64,000 bases of DNA, from the NCBI GenBank assembly GCA_963729165.1, contig CAVSMM010000007.1, positions 1 through 64,000 of the forward strand, given 5' to 3'. The notes beneath the pieces are model-generated. The model ran no database searches, had not been told where the DNA came from, and worked only from the letters and a program-made list of their open reading frames with translations. Source of the stretch: JACCZX01 sp963729165 (GTDB lineage Bacteria; Pseudomonadota; Gammaproteobacteria; Burkholderiales; Burkholderiaceae_F). The stretch's first letter is position 1; every line of letters starts with the position of its first letter. This document shows, in pieces, positions 28,495 to 37,288 of this stretch. The position numbers and the translations under genes were made by a program.

Positions 28495-29949
28495 CGGCCA
28501 GAACAACATCACGAGCGCGAGCGCCGTGATGCTGCCGACCAGCCAGTTCGAAAAGAACACGCGCACATCGCCCTGCGAAATGATCATCGACTGCCGGAAT
28601 GAATCTTCCGCCCGGTCGCCCAGTACGAGCGCCAGTACCAGCGGCGCAAGCGGATAGTCAAGCTTCTTGAAAACGTACCCGATAACGCCGAACAACAGCA
28701 TCAGCCAGATGTCGAGCATCGCGTTGTGCACGGTGTAGGCGCCGATGGCGCAAATCACGATGATGATCGGCGCGATGATCGAAAACGGAATTCGCAGGAT
28801 TGCAGCAAACATGGGAACACAGGTCAGGACGATCAGCAGTCCTGCGATGTTGCCGAGATACATGCTCGCGATCAGCCCCCATACAAAGTCTTTTTGCTCC
28901 ACAAACAGCAGCGGTCCGGGCTGCAACCCCCAAATCAACAAACCGCCGAGCAGCACCGCGGCAGTCGGTGAACCCGGGATGCCAAGTGCCAGCATCGGCA
29001 ATAGCGCCGACGTGCCGGCGGCATGCGCCGCAGTCTCTGGCGCCACAACGCCTTCCAGCTGACCGGTGCCGAACTTGGCGCCGTCGCGCGACGTCCGCTT
29101 GGCAACGCCATAACTCATGAAGGACGCCGGGGTCGCGCCGCCGGGCGTGATTCCCATCCAGCAGCCGATCAAGCAACTGCGCAGCGATGTCATCCAATAT
29201 TTCGGAAGCTTGGCCCACGTTTCGAACACGACCTTCGGATTGATCTTCGCGGTCTTGCCGCTGAACGACAGTCCTTCCTCCATCGACAACAGGATTTCAC
29301 CGATACCGAACAGGCCGATCACTGCGATCAGGAAGTCGAAGCCACGCAGCAGTTCGATGAAACCGAAGTTCAGCCGCAGCTGGCCGGTGACGGTATCCAT
29401 GCCGACGGCTGCCAGCGCAAAACCGAGCATCATCGATGTCAGCGTTTTCCACGGCGACCCCTTGCCCATGCCGATAAAGCTGCAGAACGTGAGCAGATAC
29501 ACCGAGAAAAATTCAGGCGGCCCAAATTGCAGCGCGAATTGCGCGACCAGCGGTGCGAGAAACGTAATCATCACGACCGCGACGAACGCGCCGACGAACG
29601 ACGAGGTGAACGCTGCCGTCAGTGCCTCGCCCGCGCGCCCCTGCTGCGCCATGGGGTAGCCGTCGAACGTCGTCGCCACCGACCATGGCTCCCCTGGGAT
29701 GTTGAACAGGATCGACGTGATCGCGCCACCGAACAGCGCTCCCCAGTAAATGCACGAGAGCATGATGATCGCCGAGGTCGGCGGCATCGTGAACGTAAGC
29801 GGCAGCAAGATCGCGACGCCGTTGGCGCCACCCAAGCCTGGCAGCACGCCAATGATGACGCCGAGGATGATGCCGATCATCATCAGCATCAAATTGAAAG
29901 GTGTCAGAACCACGGCAAAGCCGTGGAACAAGGCGCCTAGCTCGACCAA
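28447..29949 (-). CDS. tctA: tripartite tricarboxylate transporter large permease TctA
   Basis: Intact 500-residue large membrane subunit with about 12 hydrophobic segments. Signature stretches: GVIIGVLPGLGGANGVAILL (the GLGG-type motif of TctA repeats), IPGEPWSVATTFDGYPMAQQ, LSFSGKTAKINPKVVFETWA, IGCWMGITPGGATPASFMSY (second repeat of the motif) and LALGIPGSPTAAVLLGGLLI. It imports a carboxylate together with TctB and the periplasmic TctC, driven by an ion gradient. It is the distal gene of tctC-tctB-tctA and ends inside the convergent crp/fnr gene. Confidence 0.96.
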   Translation of the reverse strand: MVELGALFHGFAVVLTPFNLMLMMIGIILGVIIGVLPGLGGANGVAILLPLTFTMPPTSAIIMLSCIYWGALFGGAITSILFNIPGEPWSVATTFDGYPMAQQGRAGEALTAAFTSSFVGAFVAVVMITFLAPLVAQFALQFGPPEFFSVYLLTFCSFIGMGKGSPWKTLTSMMLGFALAAVGMDTVTGQLRLNFGFIELLRGFDFLIAVIGLFGIGEILLSMEEGLSFSGKTAKINPKVVFETWAKLPKYWMTSLRSCLIGCWMGITPGGATPASFMSYGVAKRTSRDGAKFGTGQLEGVVAPETAAHAAGTSALLPMLALGIPGSPTAAVLLGGLLIWGLQPGPLLFVEQKDFVWGLIASMYLGNIAGLLIVLTCVPMFAAILRIPFSIIAPIIIVICAIGAYTVHNAMLDIWLMLLFGVIGYVFKKLDYPLAPLVLALVLGDRAEDSFRQSMIISQGDVRVFFSNWLVGSITALALVMLFWPLIGRGLARVRTVRPA

Positions 29950-29980
29950 ATGCTGCTCCGTGCGGTGGGGTTGCGCATCG

Positions 29981-30502
29981 TCAGTATCCGAGAAAGCCGA
30001 GTGGGTTAAGCACGCCTTTGAACAGCGGCACCTTGAACCAGACCTCGAACATCATGAAAAAGAGAGCGTTGATGACAACGCCGACCGCGACGCTTTTCCA
30101 CCACGCGTACTTCCCGAGCCAAATCATGAAAATCGCGATGTAAATGGCCGAGGCAACGTATAGCCCGACAAACTTCACGCACAGAACATAAATTGCAGCG
30201 GGCACCAGTACGGTTAACACCCGCTTGAACGGAACCCACAGTACAAATGGTTTGCTTGCGGCGGATCTCTTCAACACCGCTTGCGTCATCGTGACCGAGC
30301 TCGCGATGCAGATCAGAAGCCCGATGTAAAACGGAAAGTAACCCGATTGCGGCCCATCGCTGCCCCACTTCGAGCCGAGCCGATAACTGTCGTAAACAAC
30401 AAGAGCGCCAACGGCAAATAAAATTATCGCGACTGCGATCTCAACGGAGCGCGTGGACACGCTCGCACGATCGCCGCCGGATATCGGTTGGTTTTCTTCC
30501 AT
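29981..30502 (-). CDS. tctB: tripartite tricarboxylate transporter small permease TctB
   Basis: 173-residue small membrane subunit: MEENQPISGGDRASVSTRSV, then four hydrophobic segments (VEIAVAIILFAVGALVVYDS; PQSGYFPFYIGLLICIASSV; VLTVLVPAAIYVLCVKFVGL; FEVWFKVPLFKGVL). The motif GSKWGSDGPQSGYFPFYIGL is typical of TctB. It starts 20 bases after a strong hairpin and its stop lies 31 bases before tctA. Confidence 0.93.
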   Translation of the reverse strand: MEENQPISGGDRASVSTRSVEIAVAIILFAVGALVVYDSYRLGSKWGSDGPQSGYFPFYIGLLICIASSVTMTQAVLKRSAASKPFVLWVPFKRVLTVLVPAAIYVLCVKFVGLYVASAIYIAIFMIWLGKYAWWKSVAVGVVINALFFMMFEVWFKVPLFKGVLNPLGFLGY

Positions 30503-30521
30503 TGATTGTGAACGAGACGAT

Positions 30522-30552
30522 GCGAAAACCGCGCTTGAGGCGCGGTTTTCGC
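30522..30552 (-). terminator. 13-bp hairpin between tctC and tctB
   Basis: A perfect stem GCGAAAACCGCGC (30522-30534) / GCGCGGTTTTCGC (30540-30552) with a 5-base loop lies in the 59-base gap after tctC. No long T-run follows on the minus strand, so it is better read as an mRNA-stabilising or attenuating structure that would favour tctC over tctBA than as a full terminator. Confidence 0.6.
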
Positions 30553-30561
30553 AATCTGCGA

Positions 30562-31578
30562 CTAGGGCTTGGCGAGGAACCCCGCTTCGCGCATGAGCTC
30601 GCGATGTATTCCCTCTGTCTTCTCAACCCACTTTGCGTAATCCGGGCCGCTCATGAAAGTCTGGTTAAACGCACCGTCTTCCATAAACTTTTTCCACTCC
30701 GGCGTTTCGCGCACCTTCTTGAACAGGTCAACGTAGTAATCGACCTGCTCCTGGCTGACGCCGCCGGGCATGAAGATGCCGCGCAGCATCACGTAGTCCG
30801 TCGGTACGCCCGACTCCTTGCAGGTCGGGATATCGTTCCAGGACATCGTGTCCGTGACTTTAGCTTTGTACGGCATGCGCTCATCATCGAATACGCAAAG
30901 CGGACGCAGCTTTCCGGCGCGCCACTGAGCAACCGCCTCGATCGGGTTATTGACGCTCGAGTCGACGTGTTTGCCCACAAGCTGCACCGCAACGTCGCCG
31001 CCGCCCTTGAATGGAACGTAATTGAATTTGACGCCGGCAGACTTTTCGATCGCGACCGTGATGATTTGATCTTCCTGCTTCGATCCTGTGCCTCCCATCA
31101 GCTTGGCCGGATTCGACCCTTTGACGGCCGCCAGATACTCCTTCGCGTTCTTATACGGCGAATCCGCGTTGACCCAGAGCACGAACTGGTCGAGCGCGAG
31201 CATCGCTACTGGCGTCAGGTCCTTCCAGTTGAACGGAACGCCGGTTGCAAGCGGCGTCGTGAACAGGTTCGATAAGGTGATGATGATCTTGTGCGGATCA
31301 CCCTTTGCCTCCTTGACTGCGAGGAAACCCTCGGCCCCGGCGCCGCCGGATTTGTTGACAACGATCAGCGGCTGTTTCGCCAGATTGTTCTTGGTGATCA
31401 CGCCTTGCAGCAGACGCGCCATCTGATCGGCGCCACCTCCGGTTCCCGCAGGCACAACAAACTCGACGGGCTTGGTGGGCTCCCACGCCGCGAGTGCGAC
31501 CGGAGCAGCAGCGGCGAATGAAATTGCCGTCAGCGCCAACAAAGCGCGCTTCAGAGTCCTTTGCGAATATTTCATCAT
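30562..31578 (-). CDS. tctC: Bug/TctC-family periplasmic solute receptor of the tctCBA transporter
   Basis: 338-residue receptor. ATG 31578 with GGGAG five bases upstream starts MMKYSQRTLKRALLALTAIS, a signal peptide ending AALAA-like before WEPTKPVEFVVPAGTGGGAD. Typical motifs: PLIVVNKSGGAGAEGFLAVK, LMGGTGSKQEDQIITVAIEK, FNYVPFKGGGDVAVQLVGKH, GRPLCVF-like KLRPLCVFDDERMPYKAKVT. Compared with the two other Bug receptors in this window it lacks the usual NYASAGNG sequence, having KLMGGTGSKQED in its place, which suggests a different ligand. Its substrate is unknown; the nearby oxalate genes are only circumstantial. Confidence 0.93.
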   Translation of the reverse strand: MMKYSQRTLKRALLALTAISFAAAAPVALAAWEPTKPVEFVVPAGTGGGADQMARLLQGVITKNNLAKQPLIVVNKSGGAGAEGFLAVKEAKGDPHKIIITLSNLFTTPLATGVPFNWKDLTPVAMLALDQFVLWVNADSPYKNAKEYLAAVKGSNPAKLMGGTGSKQEDQIITVAIEKSAGVKFNYVPFKGGGDVAVQLVGKHVDSSVNNPIEAVAQWRAGKLRPLCVFDDERMPYKAKVTDTMSWNDIPTCKESGVPTDYVMLRGIFMPGGVSQEQVDYYVDLFKKVRETPEWKKFMEDGAFNQTFMSGPDYAKWVEKTEGIHRELMREAGFLAKP

Positions 31579-31659
31579 GTCTCCCATTTCAATTTTTCAA
31601 CACTCTTCGCCGCTTGGCTGCGGATCTGGTGCGTAGACACGCATCATCGTCCGAAATTC

Positions 31660-31697
31660 CAGCGCCGGTAATTGATCGCGGTCAATTACCGGCGCTG
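31660..31697. promoter_or_regulatory. perfect 16-bp inverted repeat upstream of tctC
   Basis: CAGCGCCGGTAATTGA (31660-31675) and TCAATTACCGGCGCTG (31682-31697) are exact reverse complements around TCGCGG. It lies about 80 bases upstream of the tctC start and 160 from the ketopantoate-reductase-like stop. It may be an operator for a dimeric regulator of tctCBA or a stem-loop; no T-run follows on either strand. The rest of 31588-31858 holds no gene I can support. Confidence 0.6.
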
Positions 31698-31858
31698 ACT
31701 TCGATCACGCAGCGTGGCGCACTGCAATGTCCGTTTCTACCGGAATTACCCGTATGAGATCGACGGCGTGGGCCGTCGTCGAGGTTCAGAGGACGGGAGG
31801 TATGCAAACGCAAAAATGAGTCGATCCCGTTTGCAATGCGCGTCTCGCCGTGTATTGA

Positions 31859-32866
31859 CTAAAGCGGCTGCATTATCACGCGCGCGCGCCTTTCCTGCAT
31901 CGTTGCGACAAGCTGTTTTAGCAGCGCGTGTACCGCGCGCGACGCCGGAGCAGGCGTGTTGGTCAGGTCCGAAAGCTCAATCACCGAGCCGATCAGGGCG
32001 TCAACTTCAACCGCGCGTCCCGCTTCGACGTCTTGCAACGTCGACGTCTTGTGCTTGCCGACTTTTTCGGCACCTTCGATACGCTTTTCGAGCGGCACGC
32101 GAAACGTGACCCCGAGCTTCTCTGCGATCGCTTGTGCCTCACGCATCATGTCGGCGGCCAGCTGACGGGTCGCGGGTTCCTGACAGATATCGACCAGTGT
32201 CGCGTGCGTCAATGCACTGATCGGATTGAAGCTCATGTTGCCCCATAGCTTGAGCCAGATCTCCGAGCGGATGTCGGTTAGAACAGGCGATTTCCACCCC
32301 GCGCTGACGAGGGTTTCCGACACCTTTGCAATGCGCTCACTTTCGGAGCCATCGAGCTCTCCGACCGGAAAGCGGTCGCCTTCGAGGCGCTTTACTACTC
32401 CCGGCGCGACGATCTCGCCGGCCGGGTAAACGACGCAGCCGATGATGCGATGCGGTTCGATGTTCGCTTCGATGCCGCCAGCGGGATCGGCCGATTTAAG
32501 ACGATAGCCCGCATGCGGACCATCGAAATTCTGGAAATACCACCACGGCAACCCGTTTTGCAACGTGACAACGATCGTGTCGTCGTCGAACAACGCACGC
32601 ATCTGAGGCGCTACAGTTTCAATCGTGTACGCCTTGAGCGCCAGCAGTACCAGATCTTGTTTGCCGGCGTCGCCGCAGCTTGCGACGGCGTGCAGGTTGT
32701 TCGCGAGCTCCTCGGTTCCATCCGGGTGAACAAGCCTGAGTCCGTTGGCACGAATCGCATCCAGATGCGCACCGTGGTCGATCACGGTGACGGCGTGACC
32801 TGACAGCGCCAGGCGCACCGCGAGCATGCCCCCTATCGCGCCGGCACCGATGACTGCAATTTTCAT
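31859..32866 (-). CDS. ketopantoate reductase (ApbA/PanE) family protein
   Basis: 335-residue NAD(P)-dependent reductase. ATG 32866 gives MKIAVIGAGAIGGMLAVRLA (GxGxxG nucleotide-binding motif). Then LVLLALKAYTIETVAPQMRA with the family lysine, and VVTLQNGLPWWYFQNFDGPH. The C-terminal helical domain has WLKLWGNMSFNPISALTHAT, including the conserved K and N region, and EAGRAVEVDALIGSVIELSD, where the family acidic residue is expected. It need not be the pantothenate enzyme: its upstream neighbour (4 bases away) is an FAH-family hydrolase, which suggests a catabolic role on a branched oxo acid. Frame intact. Confidence 0.85.
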   Translation of the reverse strand: MKIAVIGAGAIGGMLAVRLALSGHAVTVIDHGAHLDAIRANGLRLVHPDGTEELANNLHAVASCGDAGKQDLVLLALKAYTIETVAPQMRALFDDDTIVVTLQNGLPWWYFQNFDGPHAGYRLKSADPAGGIEANIEPHRIIGCVVYPAGEIVAPGVVKRLEGDRFPVGELDGSESERIAKVSETLVSAGWKSPVLTDIRSEIWLKLWGNMSFNPISALTHATLVDICQEPATRQLAADMMREAQAIAEKLGVTFRVPLEKRIEGAEKVGKHKTSTLQDVEAGRAVEVDALIGSVIELSDLTNTPAPASRAVHALLKQLVATMQERRARVIMQPL

Positions 32867-32870
32867 GATC

Positions 32871-33639
32871 TCACTCGACCCGGTTGGTGAGTGTGCCGAT
32901 GCCGTCGATGACAACGCTGACAGTGCTGCCAGGCTTCATCGAACCGACACCAACCGAGGTGCCGCAGGCGATGACATCGCCTGCCTCCAGCGTCATGTCA
33001 CGTGAGATCAGGCTGACAAGCGCGGCCGGCGCGAATATCGCGTCCGAGACTGGATAGTTCTGTCGCTCCTGATCGTTGAGAACTGTTTTGATCACAAGTC
33101 GGACAGGATCAACATCTGTTGCGATAACCGGGCCAAAAACACCAAACGTGTCAAAGTTTTTAGCGCGCGTCCACTGGGCGAAGCCCGGAGCCTTGTTAAG
33201 GATGTCGGCAGCGGTGACATCGTTAACGCATGTGTAACCGAAGATGTAGCTCTGCGCATCTGCCTGGGTAACGGCGCAACAGCGTCTGCCGATGACGATG
33301 CCAAGCTCACCTTCGAAGACGACCTTGCCGTCGTAGGACTGCGGGATCCGAATCGATTCATCAGCGGCGAGAAACGAAGTGGCGCCCTTCAGAAAGTAAA
33401 GGGGCTCCGTCGGCACCGGATGATCGAGCTTGGCGACCAAGCGCGTGATAGTTGTCAACCAGCCCGATCATCTTGCTCGCCATCGTGGGAGTCAACAGCT
33501 TCGCCGCACTGCGCGGGATCGACCTGCCGGTTGGCTGCGGGTTGTCAAACATGTTTCCCGTATACAGCGCGATCGAGTCCTCCGCGACCGTGCCGAAACA
33601 CTCACGTCCCTCGTAGCTGACGCGTGTCCAGAGTGGCAT
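32871..33639 (-). CDS. fumarylacetoacetate hydrolase family protein (one frameshift)
   Basis: FAH-fold hydrolase or decarboxylase of an acylpyruvate-like substrate. ATG 33639 gives MPLWTRVSYEGRECFGTVAE. A frameshift near 33445 joins the catalytic domain: PLYFLKGATSFLAADESIRI, the metal-binding glutamates in VVFEGELGIVIGRRC, then YIFGYTCVNDVTAADILNKA with the aspartate. It ends with SVGVGSMKPGSTVSVVIDGI before a stop at 32871. Repaired length is about 256 residues. Upstream of, and probably cotranscribed with, the ketopantoate-reductase-like gene. Confidence 0.85.
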
Positions 33640-33726
33640 TGTGTCCCCTCATTTCTCGACAACGACAACACCTGTTCAGTGCGGTGCAGTCGGCCTATTA
33701 GTTGCTACGACTCTACCGCGTCTTGG

Positions 33727-33743
33727 TGCGGTCCGGTACCGCA
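33727..33743. promoter_or_regulatory. possible operator dyad in the divergent FAH / Bug promoter region
   Basis: TGCGGT (33727-33732), CCGGT, ACCGCA (33738-33743) form a 6-5-6 perfect dyad in the 174-base gap between the minus-strand FAH gene and the plus-strand Bug receptor. This is a position expected for a shared operator. Short GC-rich dyads arise easily by chance, so confidence is low. Confidence 0.25.
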
Positions 33744-33813
33744 GTGCGTTGTGCAGGCCGTTCGACCTAGAATGCCGCGTTCGGTCTGAGTCGTGTGCTA
33801 CCGAGGAGAAACA

Positions 33814-34797
33814 ATGAAAATCATCGTAAGACTTACTTCAGTGGCCGTGGGTGCCGCCGTTCTGTTCGCGTCCAGCGCCGTCTTCGCGCAATCGGACTAC
33901 CCGAACCGGCCAGTCAAGCTGATTGTCGGGTTTGCGCCCGGAGGATCGACCGACATCGTGGCGCGCGTGGTGGCGCAGAAGCTTGGCCAGCAGCTTGGCC
34001 AGACGATCGTTGTCGAAAATCGGGCCGGTGCAGGCGGCACGATTGGTGCGGATGCAACGGCCAAAGCAGCGGCGGACGGCTACACGCTGACTCTCGGTAC
34101 CACCAGCACGCATGCGATCGCGCCAGGTGCGTATTCGAAACTCCCGTACAACCCGGTCAGCGACTTCACACCGATTTCGCTGGTGGCCGTTACGCCGTAT
34201 CTGCTGGTCGTCAATCCGCAGGTGCAGGCGCGCAACCTTAACGAGTTCATTGCCTTAGCGAAGAGTCAGCCCGGCAAGTTGAACTATGCGTCTGCCGGCA
34301 ACGGCACTGCGACGCATCTTGCGATGGAGATGCTCAAAGATGCTGCGAAGGTCGATGTCGTGCACGTTCCCTACAAGGGCAATGCGCCGGCCGATGTCGC
34401 GATTCTCGCGGGCGAAGTCCAAGCGGTGTTCGGTTCGATGCCGGCGCTGTTGCAAAACGCCAAGGCAAACAAGGTGCGTCCGCTGGCAGTGGGAACCTTG
34501 ATGCGCTCGCCCGCGCTGCCCGACGTACCTACTGTTGCCGAACAGGGCTATCCGGGTTTCGAGGCGACACTATGGCTTGGTATCTTTGGTCCGGCGAACA
34601 TGCCGAAGCCCATAGTTGATCGGCTGCACAAGGAGATCGTTGCGATTGTTGCGACTCCCGAATTCAAGGCTTCAATGGATGCCAACGGTGCCGAGCCGAT
34701 CAGTAGCAAATCGCCTGAGGAATTTCGTGACATGCTGCGCGGTCAGGTGGACAAGTACGTCAAGATCACCAAAGCAATCGGCATCAAGCTCGACTAG
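33814..34797 (+). CDS. Bug/TctC-family periplasmic solute receptor
   Basis: Intact, 327 residues. ATG 33814 is preceded by GAGGAG. The signal peptide MKIIVRLTSVAVGAAVLFAS ends near AVFAQS. Motifs: PNRPVKLIVGFAPGGSTDIV, TIVVENRAGAGGTIGADATA, PGKLNYASAGNGTATHLAME, VVHVPYKGNAPADVAILAGE and MRSPALPDVPTVAEQGYPGF, the standard Bug series. It binds a small carboxylate in the periplasm. The next gene, 21 bases downstream, is an FAH-fold hydrolase. No membrane subunits accompany it, so it would have to share TctAB encoded elsewhere. Confidence 0.95.
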   Translation: MKIIVRLTSVAVGAAVLFASSAVFAQSDYPNRPVKLIVGFAPGGSTDIVARVVAQKLGQQLGQTIVVENRAGAGGTIGADATAKAAADGYTLTLGTTSTHAIAPGAYSKLPYNPVSDFTPISLVAVTPYLLVVNPQVQARNLNEFIALAKSQPGKLNYASAGNGTATHLAMEMLKDAAKVDVVHVPYKGNAPADVAILAGEVQAVFGSMPALLQNAKANKVRPLAVGTLMRSPALPDVPTVAEQGYPGFEATLWLGIFGPANMPKPIVDRLHKEIVAIVATPEFKASMDANGAEPISSKSPEEFRDMLRGQVDKYVKITKAIGIKLD

Positions 34798-34818
34798 TCA
34801 ATAAAATAAAGAGAGACC

Positions 34819-35535
34819 ATGGGAAAAGACGATCTGCGCCGAGCCAAGTACGTTATCGACTGCCCACTGCCCTCGCTGCCCGTTGCCGGCAGCGATCTGC
34901 GTTTCCCCGTCGGACGCATTTTCTGCGTCGGCCGCAACTACGCGGAACACGCGCGCGAGATGGGACACGATCCTGATCGCGAACCGCCATTCTTTTTCAT
35001 GAAGGCGCCGAGTTCAATCGTGGATAGCGGGTCGACGATCGATTACCCGGTTGGCACCAAGGATGTTCATCACGAGATCGAGATGGTGGTCGCAATCGGC
35101 AAAGGCGGGAAAAACATTGCGTCCGAAAAAGCGCTCGATCATGTGTGGGGTTATGGAGTGGGTCTGGACATGACGCGACGCGATATTCAGGGTGAGGCAA
35201 AGAAAATGGGTCGCCCCTGGGAGATGGGTAAGAGCTTCGATCAGTCAGCGCCGTGCTCGGCGCTGCGCCCCGCGAGCGAGATCGGCCATCCACAGAAAGG
35301 TGCGATCCAGGTCAAGGTGAACGGCGAAGTCAAGCAACAGGGAGATTTGTCGCAACAGATTTGGAGCGTGCCCGAGCAGATTGCTTATTTGTCGAGCCTG
35401 GTCACGCTTCGAGCGGGTGATCTGATCTTTTCCGGGACGCCCTCGGGTGTGGGTCCGGTCAACCGCGGGGACAAGCTCGAAGGTCACGTCGACGGCGTAG
35501 GTGACCTCACCATCACGTACGCGCCGGAGGGGTAG
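34819..35535 (+). CDS. fumarylpyruvate/acylpyruvate hydrolase-like FAH family protein
   Basis: Intact, 238 residues from ATG 34819. The single FAH catalytic domain starts at LRFPVGRIFCVGRNYAEHAR, a pattern typical of the short acylpyruvase and fumarylpyruvate hydrolase branch. Metal ligands are in VHHEIEMVVAIGKGGKN; then VWGYGVGLDMTRRDIQGEAK, GRPWEMGKSFDQSAPCSALR and DLIFSGTPSGVGPVNRGDKL. The reaction is probably hydrolysis of an acylpyruvate to pyruvate and an acid. Paired with the upstream Bug receptor, and distinct from the longer FAH protein at 32871-33639. Confidence 0.88.
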   Translation: MGKDDLRRAKYVIDCPLPSLPVAGSDLRFPVGRIFCVGRNYAEHAREMGHDPDREPPFFFMKAPSSIVDSGSTIDYPVGTKDVHHEIEMVVAIGKGGKNIASEKALDHVWGYGVGLDMTRRDIQGEAKKMGRPWEMGKSFDQSAPCSALRPASEIGHPQKGAIQVKVNGEVKQQGDLSQQIWSVPEQIAYLSSLVTLRAGDLIFSGTPSGVGPVNRGDKLEGHVDGVGDLTITYAPEG

Positions 35536-35554
35536 GCGCGCAGGCGGGCGAACT

Positions 35555-37165
35555 TTAACCGGCGGCTGACTCCAGCCGGCGCTGGATCACTTCTTCCCGC
35601 AGATCCAGTTCGCCTTCGATCCGGCGCCGGATCTCATCACTGATGCGACCGCTACGCAACAAAGCGTTCACGTATGCGCGTTCCGTATTGATCAGCGCGA
35701 GTTCGAGACGATCGACTCGCACTGCGACTGCGCTCCCGTCACCGCATAGATCGCGGCGGCGCTCGAACTGGCTCACGCGATCGCCCTGTACCTCGCGCAC
35801 TTGACGAATCTGCTCTGCGGGGAGCTGGATTTCTGCGGAGAGCTCGGGTAACCGATCGAAAGCAGCACGTGATGCTTCGAGGCGCGCATCGGCTTCGCGT
35901 TGCTGCTGCAGACGCTGTTCTCGACTGCCCCAGTCGGTCAGGCCGAGCTTTCGCACGAGCCATGGGAGGACCGGCCCTTGTACGACCAGCGTCACCACGA
36001 TAACGCTGAACGTCAGGAAGAGAATCAGATGACGATAGGGAAACGGCTGATCGCCGTTGATCATCACCGGAATACTCAGTGCAGCGGCGAGTGAAACCAC
36101 ACCGCGAATGCCGGTGAACGAGATCAGGAACGGATGCTGCCAGTATGGGGGCAGGTCTCGCGCTCGCAACGTCAGCGACAGCCAACGCTGCACGTACGTC
36201 GCGGAAAAAACCCAGATGAAACGCACGGCAATGGCAACAAAACTTATCGCCACGGCGTAGAGCAGAAGCTGGCTCCAAGCGATTGAGCCAAGTCCTTCCA
36301 GAACAACGCGCGCCTGCAGCCCGGTCAAAAGGAAAATCGCACCTTCAACGAGGTAGGTGACGAAATCCCAGAAAAATACTGCTTGCAGCCGCGTCTTCGA
36401 GCGTATGAGCTCGACACCCTTGGCGCCGACGTACAGGCCGGCGATCACCGTGGCAAGGACACCCGAGCCTCCTGCAGCGTGTGGAATCCAGAACGCGAGG
36501 AAAGGCGTCAGTAGCGACAGCGTGACTTCGATGCGGGGCTCGTTCGCCCAGTAGCGCAACCGCAACATCAGCCAGCCGACGACAAATCCCCACAGCGCTT
36601 CACTGACGACGATCGCGGCAAATGTCATCGTCGCTTCCGCCAGCGAGAACAAACCTGTCAGCACGGCCGTCAGGGCGAACTTGAACAGCACAAGGGCAGT
36701 CGCGTCGTTGACCAAACCTTCGCCTTCAAGGATTACAGTGATACGACTTGGCACGCCCAGCCGCCGCGCAATCGCCAGCGGCGCTACAACGTCTGGCGGC
36801 GAAACAATCGCGCCCAGCACAAACGCGACGGCCCATGGCAGCCCAATCAGCCAATGCGCGGCAGCTGCAACCACGATCGTCGTGAACACGACACACCCGA
36901 CGGCGAGCAGCGAAATTTCGCGCAGGTTGTCGCGAAACGCCTGCCAGCTCATGCCAAACGCCGCGTAGTAGATCAGCGGCGGCAAGAAGACGAGCAGCAC
37001 GAGGTTTGGCGGCAGCGCGATCCTCGGCAGGCCTGGAACGAGCGCGAGAATCACGCCGGCAACTACCAAGACGATGGGGCTTGGAAGTTCGATGCTGCGC
37101 GCAATCCAGTTGACCAGTGCGGTGATCGCCACGACCGCCGCAGCGGCATACAGGATCGGTTCCAT
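35555..37165 (-). CDS. CPA1-family Na+/H+ antiporter
   Basis: Intact 536-residue antiporter with about 12 membrane segments, from ATG 37165 (MEPILYAAAAVVAITALVNW). Family landmarks: PPLIYYAAFGMSWQAFRDNL, AIVSPPDVVAPLAIARRLGV and the ND motif in ILEGEGLVNDATALVLFKFA, whose aspartate is expected to carry ions; then FTGIRGVVSLAAALSIPVMI. A C-terminal cytoplasmic helical region of about 130 residues (RLQQQREADARLEASRAAFD, RRIEGELDLREEVIQRRLES) follows. It moves protons against sodium or potassium at the inner membrane. Convergent with the FAH gene, monocistronic. Confidence 0.92.
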   Translation of the reverse strand: MEPILYAAAAVVAITALVNWIARSIELPSPIVLVVAGVILALVPGLPRIALPPNLVLLVFLPPLIYYAAFGMSWQAFRDNLREISLLAVGCVVFTTIVVAAAAHWLIGLPWAVAFVLGAIVSPPDVVAPLAIARRLGVPSRITVILEGEGLVNDATALVLFKFALTAVLTGLFSLAEATMTFAAIVVSEALWGFVVGWLMLRLRYWANEPRIEVTLSLLTPFLAFWIPHAAGGSGVLATVIAGLYVGAKGVELIRSKTRLQAVFFWDFVTYLVEGAIFLLTGLQARVVLEGLGSIAWSQLLLYAVAISFVAIAVRFIWVFSATYVQRWLSLTLRARDLPPYWQHPFLISFTGIRGVVSLAAALSIPVMINGDQPFPYRHLILFLTFSVIVVTLVVQGPVLPWLVRKLGLTDWGSREQRLQQQREADARLEASRAAFDRLPELSAEIQLPAEQIRQVREVQGDRVSQFERRRDLCGDGSAVAVRVDRLELALINTERAYVNALLRSGRISDEIRRRIEGELDLREEVIQRRLESAAG

Positions 37166-37288
37166 GCTGATCAGCTTATCGAGGCGAGCCTACACATCAC
37201 TGATCAAGCATCCTGATCCAGTCGCACGGCAGTGATTCTAGATGCTTCGATAGAGCGTGCCGTCACGTGCATGGCGTAGGCTTGCACG

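Noticed and set aside
27853..31578. Oxalate as the substrate of the tctCBA transporter
   Set aside because: The only argument is proximity. tctCBA is convergent with the regulator and not in the oxc-frc transcription unit, so no substrate is assigned.
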